This document shows positions 61,196-64,000 of a stretch of DNA of 64,000 bases, piece by piece. Numbering within the stretch: the stretch's first letter is position 1; every line of letters starts with the position of its first letter. The position numbers and the translations under genes are program-made. The notes beneath the pieces are model-generated. The model saw nothing but the letters and a program-made list of their open reading frames with translations, searched no databases and was not told the origin of the DNA. The stretch is from Parascedosporium putredinis. Taxonomy: Eukaryota; Ascomycota; Sordariomycetes; Microascales; Microascaceae. The stretch spans positions 992,001 to 1,056,000 of the forward strand of contig CASHTG010000015.1 in assembly GCA_949357655.1 (NCBI GenBank), in the 5' to 3' direction.

Positions 61196-64000
61196 CCGCA
61201 TCCTTCGAGGCAGGGGCCTTGGGTCATCAATTGTATTGCGAATAATACAACCAACCTGAACACACCTCGTCATCGGCTGCGTCCCATTAAAGTCGGAGCG
61301 CTCTGTGTTGTCCTATTGTCATCCAGTCAATTGAGTTCCTCCCATCACACTCGACGTGAAGGTCTGTCTCTCTTGCCACGTTTTCGCACCACTTTTTTTT
61401 TCCTAGTACAAAGGATATTACTACTATTGTTCTTGTGCGTCTGTGAATGCCTCTGCTTAGGCAAGATTCTTGGACAATACCACTGTTGTCTTCTTTTCTT
61501 CCGACGCCCCTGGCTTCCCGCACCTCTGATCTTGAGAGATCTATGGATCCATATGCCGGGCAAGGGGAGGAAAAGCAAAGTGTCACAACAACACATTCTC
61601 CCTCTCCGAGATCTGTAGTTCAGAGCTACCGTGGGGCATCTCGAATCAGGTACCTAGCATCACGGAATCATCTACCAATGCCCATCAAGAATGCCGAAGG
61701 GATCAAATAGCATCCAAGGAGGTCTCCTGCCCTCCTGTGCCTTGAGTTTTTCTTCTCCCCTCTACTCCAGGTAACACCCCTCAGAGAGGCTGCTTTGAGG
61801 CGAGGCATATCTGCATGAGAGAATTTGTCATGAATTGCACGCAACTTGCAAGACGATGAGGTCTTCGCAACCTAATCCTCTTTTCAAACCTCTAGTTTCA
61901 ATCCCAGAGGCACGACCGTGAACAAGGGGAGTGTACCTGAGTAAGGAGTAGATACCAAGGAGGATAGTATGGTAGTCTCTTATTTCACTGCACGCCCTTG
62001 CTCCAAGGGTTCAATTCCTTGGCCTGGATGATCAAGTGTTAGTGTTTCTCAGGTTGAACCAAACCAGAGGCTTCCCCACAGGACATGCCACCCTCCAATA
62101 GGTATGCGTGGACTGTGGCGAGAAGTGCGGCAAGAAATCGCCAACCTTTAACGTTCACTCTGTATTTCTGCATAGCCCCCGAGATCGTCAACGATGCTTC
62201 CCAAGACAAATAATGCCCTTCTTTGTCCATTTCTTCCCTTTTCACCTTCCCTCCTCCTACATGCTGACATAACCAGCTGAGGGCCACATTTAAAAATGGT
62301 GACTACTGGGTAGAGAACCGAGTTCGTTCGAGGCAAGAACGGGTGCTAGTTTCATAAGTTGGTTCAAACCATATTTGTTAGGGCCATGTCCACCTCAAGC
62401 TGAGCGTGCTCAAGATGCTAAGGATATTACACATCTGCCTTCAAGTTGAGCCTCCAGGCTGGGACTCTAGAGATTGTGGCGGAATGACTCGCAACAGTCA
62501 ACTCTTTCGTCGATATTGCGCGACTGTTGAAACAGAAACGACCCTCCATCTGGCTGATCCTGGCCATGGCTTTCGGTATTCTGTCTGAGCAACAACGATC
62601 AACTGATACGTTGGTTGGGGGTTCTGGCTTGAAGGGCTTCAGGCGACAGTGTGGGGTGGTTGCAACTTGGGGTCGATGTTCACAGACCAAATCCCCTGAA
62701 AGATCCCGAACTGGGTTGATTGATTGGTTGCCAAGAAAACACTCACACGCCATCAGCCGGAGCGGGCTTGACCCAGAAACTTGACTAGCCAGCGCAGTAC
62801 ATCGACCAATGTACTATGCACGTCGTTCCAGTTGAACGTTGTCACAGAAAAACAATCGAGGCCTTAAAGCCAGGGTCCTCTGACGTGAACACGATTTCCA
62901 CACCTCAACGGCTACCTAGGATCATACTTATCGGCTGGGGACCGGTGAAGACGGCGTTTGTCGACTTGACCAGCGTAACTTGACACAAACACAGCCATGC
63001 CTGATACAAAACATTTGAGACATTGTGGCTGCGCCAAAGGTGTGTTGTTGGTACTATGCCTTACCGAGGGATGTGGTTTCTTGACCCCCGTTCTGTAGAT
63101 TTCAAAATCGCCTGGTTCCGCCACAAACAAAATAAACAAGAACACTCTTGAGGAAGTAGCTGAGACAAGTGTGGTTTCTGTTAACTCAAGGGCTACCGAG
63201 GACATGATGGATCCATCGCATCACGGAGCAGCCTCTACCTAGCCCTAATCTGCGGGAAATGTTGTGAGGATCGTGATGTCCCCTCAAGCGTCAGTATCTG
63301 TCTCACCCTCGACGGGACATTTCGAGCGTGATTGGCAATCGTAGTCAGACAAGAGGTCGATAGATACCGGCATTGCCAGCCACGGGCGGCTTATCCTGGC
63401 TTCCAGGTGTTTATCTCCCACTTCGTTTCCAGGATCGCCGGGTCACCTCTGAAACCCGCATAAGTAAAGGGACGGGCGGGAGCTTTGATCGGATCAACAT
63501 TATCCAAAGAATTCAATGTTGCGTGTAATCGGGCACCTAGTAAAGATGATGCTTGGCGTCGCTGATCATCAGCCATGCCCATAATCCTCAAAGAAGGGGT
63601 GCGCGTATTCACTCCGCACAACATTGAATGCAGAGGTGGACAGCTCTCAAGCGAAGAGCCATCAGCCCACAGCACAAGCATATGTGAAATTATTTTGAAG
63701 AACGCGGCCCCGATATTATCCCTGCCAAGGAGGGCTCAAGGAAAAGACGTCTAGAAGGGAACTTGAAATTTCGATGTGAAGAAAAAGCATGGAGGAAGAA
63801 GAAAAGCAAACCCGAGAGGTGGGTCCATCATCGATGATCCAACCCCGCGTTTCCCCAGAAGACACGGGAAGCATTGCAAACATTGCAGGAGGAGATCCAG
63901 ATATCTAGGCAATCCGGTCCCCCAGTACATTCGGAGCCTTGTTTCGCAGGGCAGTCGTCATTGAGCCGGGCTGGCCCAAAGAAAATAAAAGATAAAAAAA

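Larger units (their letters stand above)
56618..64000. other. Gene-poor stretch to the window end
   Basis: About 7.4 kb beginning with the membrane-protein gene's promoter. No recognisable protein was found. Frames exceed 130 codons only at 56602-57030 plus, 58039-58449 minus and 60914-61618 plus. None has a family motif, and the last runs through a poly-Lys tract made by an A-rich repeat. It contains a CCCA repeat at 58.15 kb, purine-rich tracts at 60.26 kb and an A-rich tract at 61.16 kb. No RNA gene seen. Confidence 0.55.

Noticed and set aside
61985..62025. T-arm-like GGGTTCAATTCC near 62.0 kb
   Set aside because: The flanking stem pairs only weakly and no cloverleaf can be drawn upstream.
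1..64000. Transposon, virus-like or CRISPR content
   Set aside because: No long terminal or inverted repeats, no polymerase, integrase or transposase motifs, and no spaced direct-repeat array were seen on either strand.

Overview
The window looks like nuclear DNA of a filamentous ascomycete (Pezizomycotina, most likely Sordariomycetes; the class is an inference). The reasons are short GT-AG introns with fungal donors (GTATGT, GTAAGT, GTGAGC) and, in the clearest case, a CTAAC branch point; GC-leaning coding sequence; pyrimidine-rich leaders; and housekeeping proteins with fungal domain layouts. I see no rRNA, convincing tRNA, CRISPR array, transposase, reverse transcriptase or viral gene.

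Six protein genes can be supported. Block 1 (21.4-28.9 kb) holds a HAD-family glycerol-phosphate phosphatase (minus), the ribosome-assembly GTPase NUG1 (plus, divergent from it, about 1.1 kb away), and the exosome ribonuclease DIS3/RRP44 (minus, convergent with NUG1, about 0.6 kb between stops). Block 2 (45.3-47.4 kb) is an Rsc7/Swp82-family chromatin-remodelling subunit (plus) behind a long CT-rich leader. Block 3 (49.8-51.0 kb) is the histone-fold DNA polymerase epsilon subunit DPB4 (minus, four exons). Block 4 (55.1-56.6 kb) is an unnamed single-pass membrane protein (minus) with a signal peptide, a Pro-rich and poly-Asn ectodomain and a long cytoplasmic tail. NUG1 and DIS3 both serve ribosome/RNA maturation; RSC7 and DPB4 act on chromatin and replication. 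No pathway-level cluster is evident.

The most striking property is that all six genes are broken by small frameshifts, about 16 sites in roughly 10 kb of coding sequence. Nearly all lie at homopolymer runs and each is repaired by adding one base (two at a few sites). Conserved residues resume at once in the other frame. This is best explained by homopolymer-deletion sequencing error in an unpolished assembly, not by pseudogenes. It also means other genes in the window could be hidden.

The rest (1-21.4 kb, 29-43 kb, 51-55 kb, 57-64 kb) contains only short, unrecognisable ORFs, microsatellites, one 11-bp GC-rich minisatellite (32.0 kb) and pyrimidine/purine-skewed stretches. I found no convincing new biological system.
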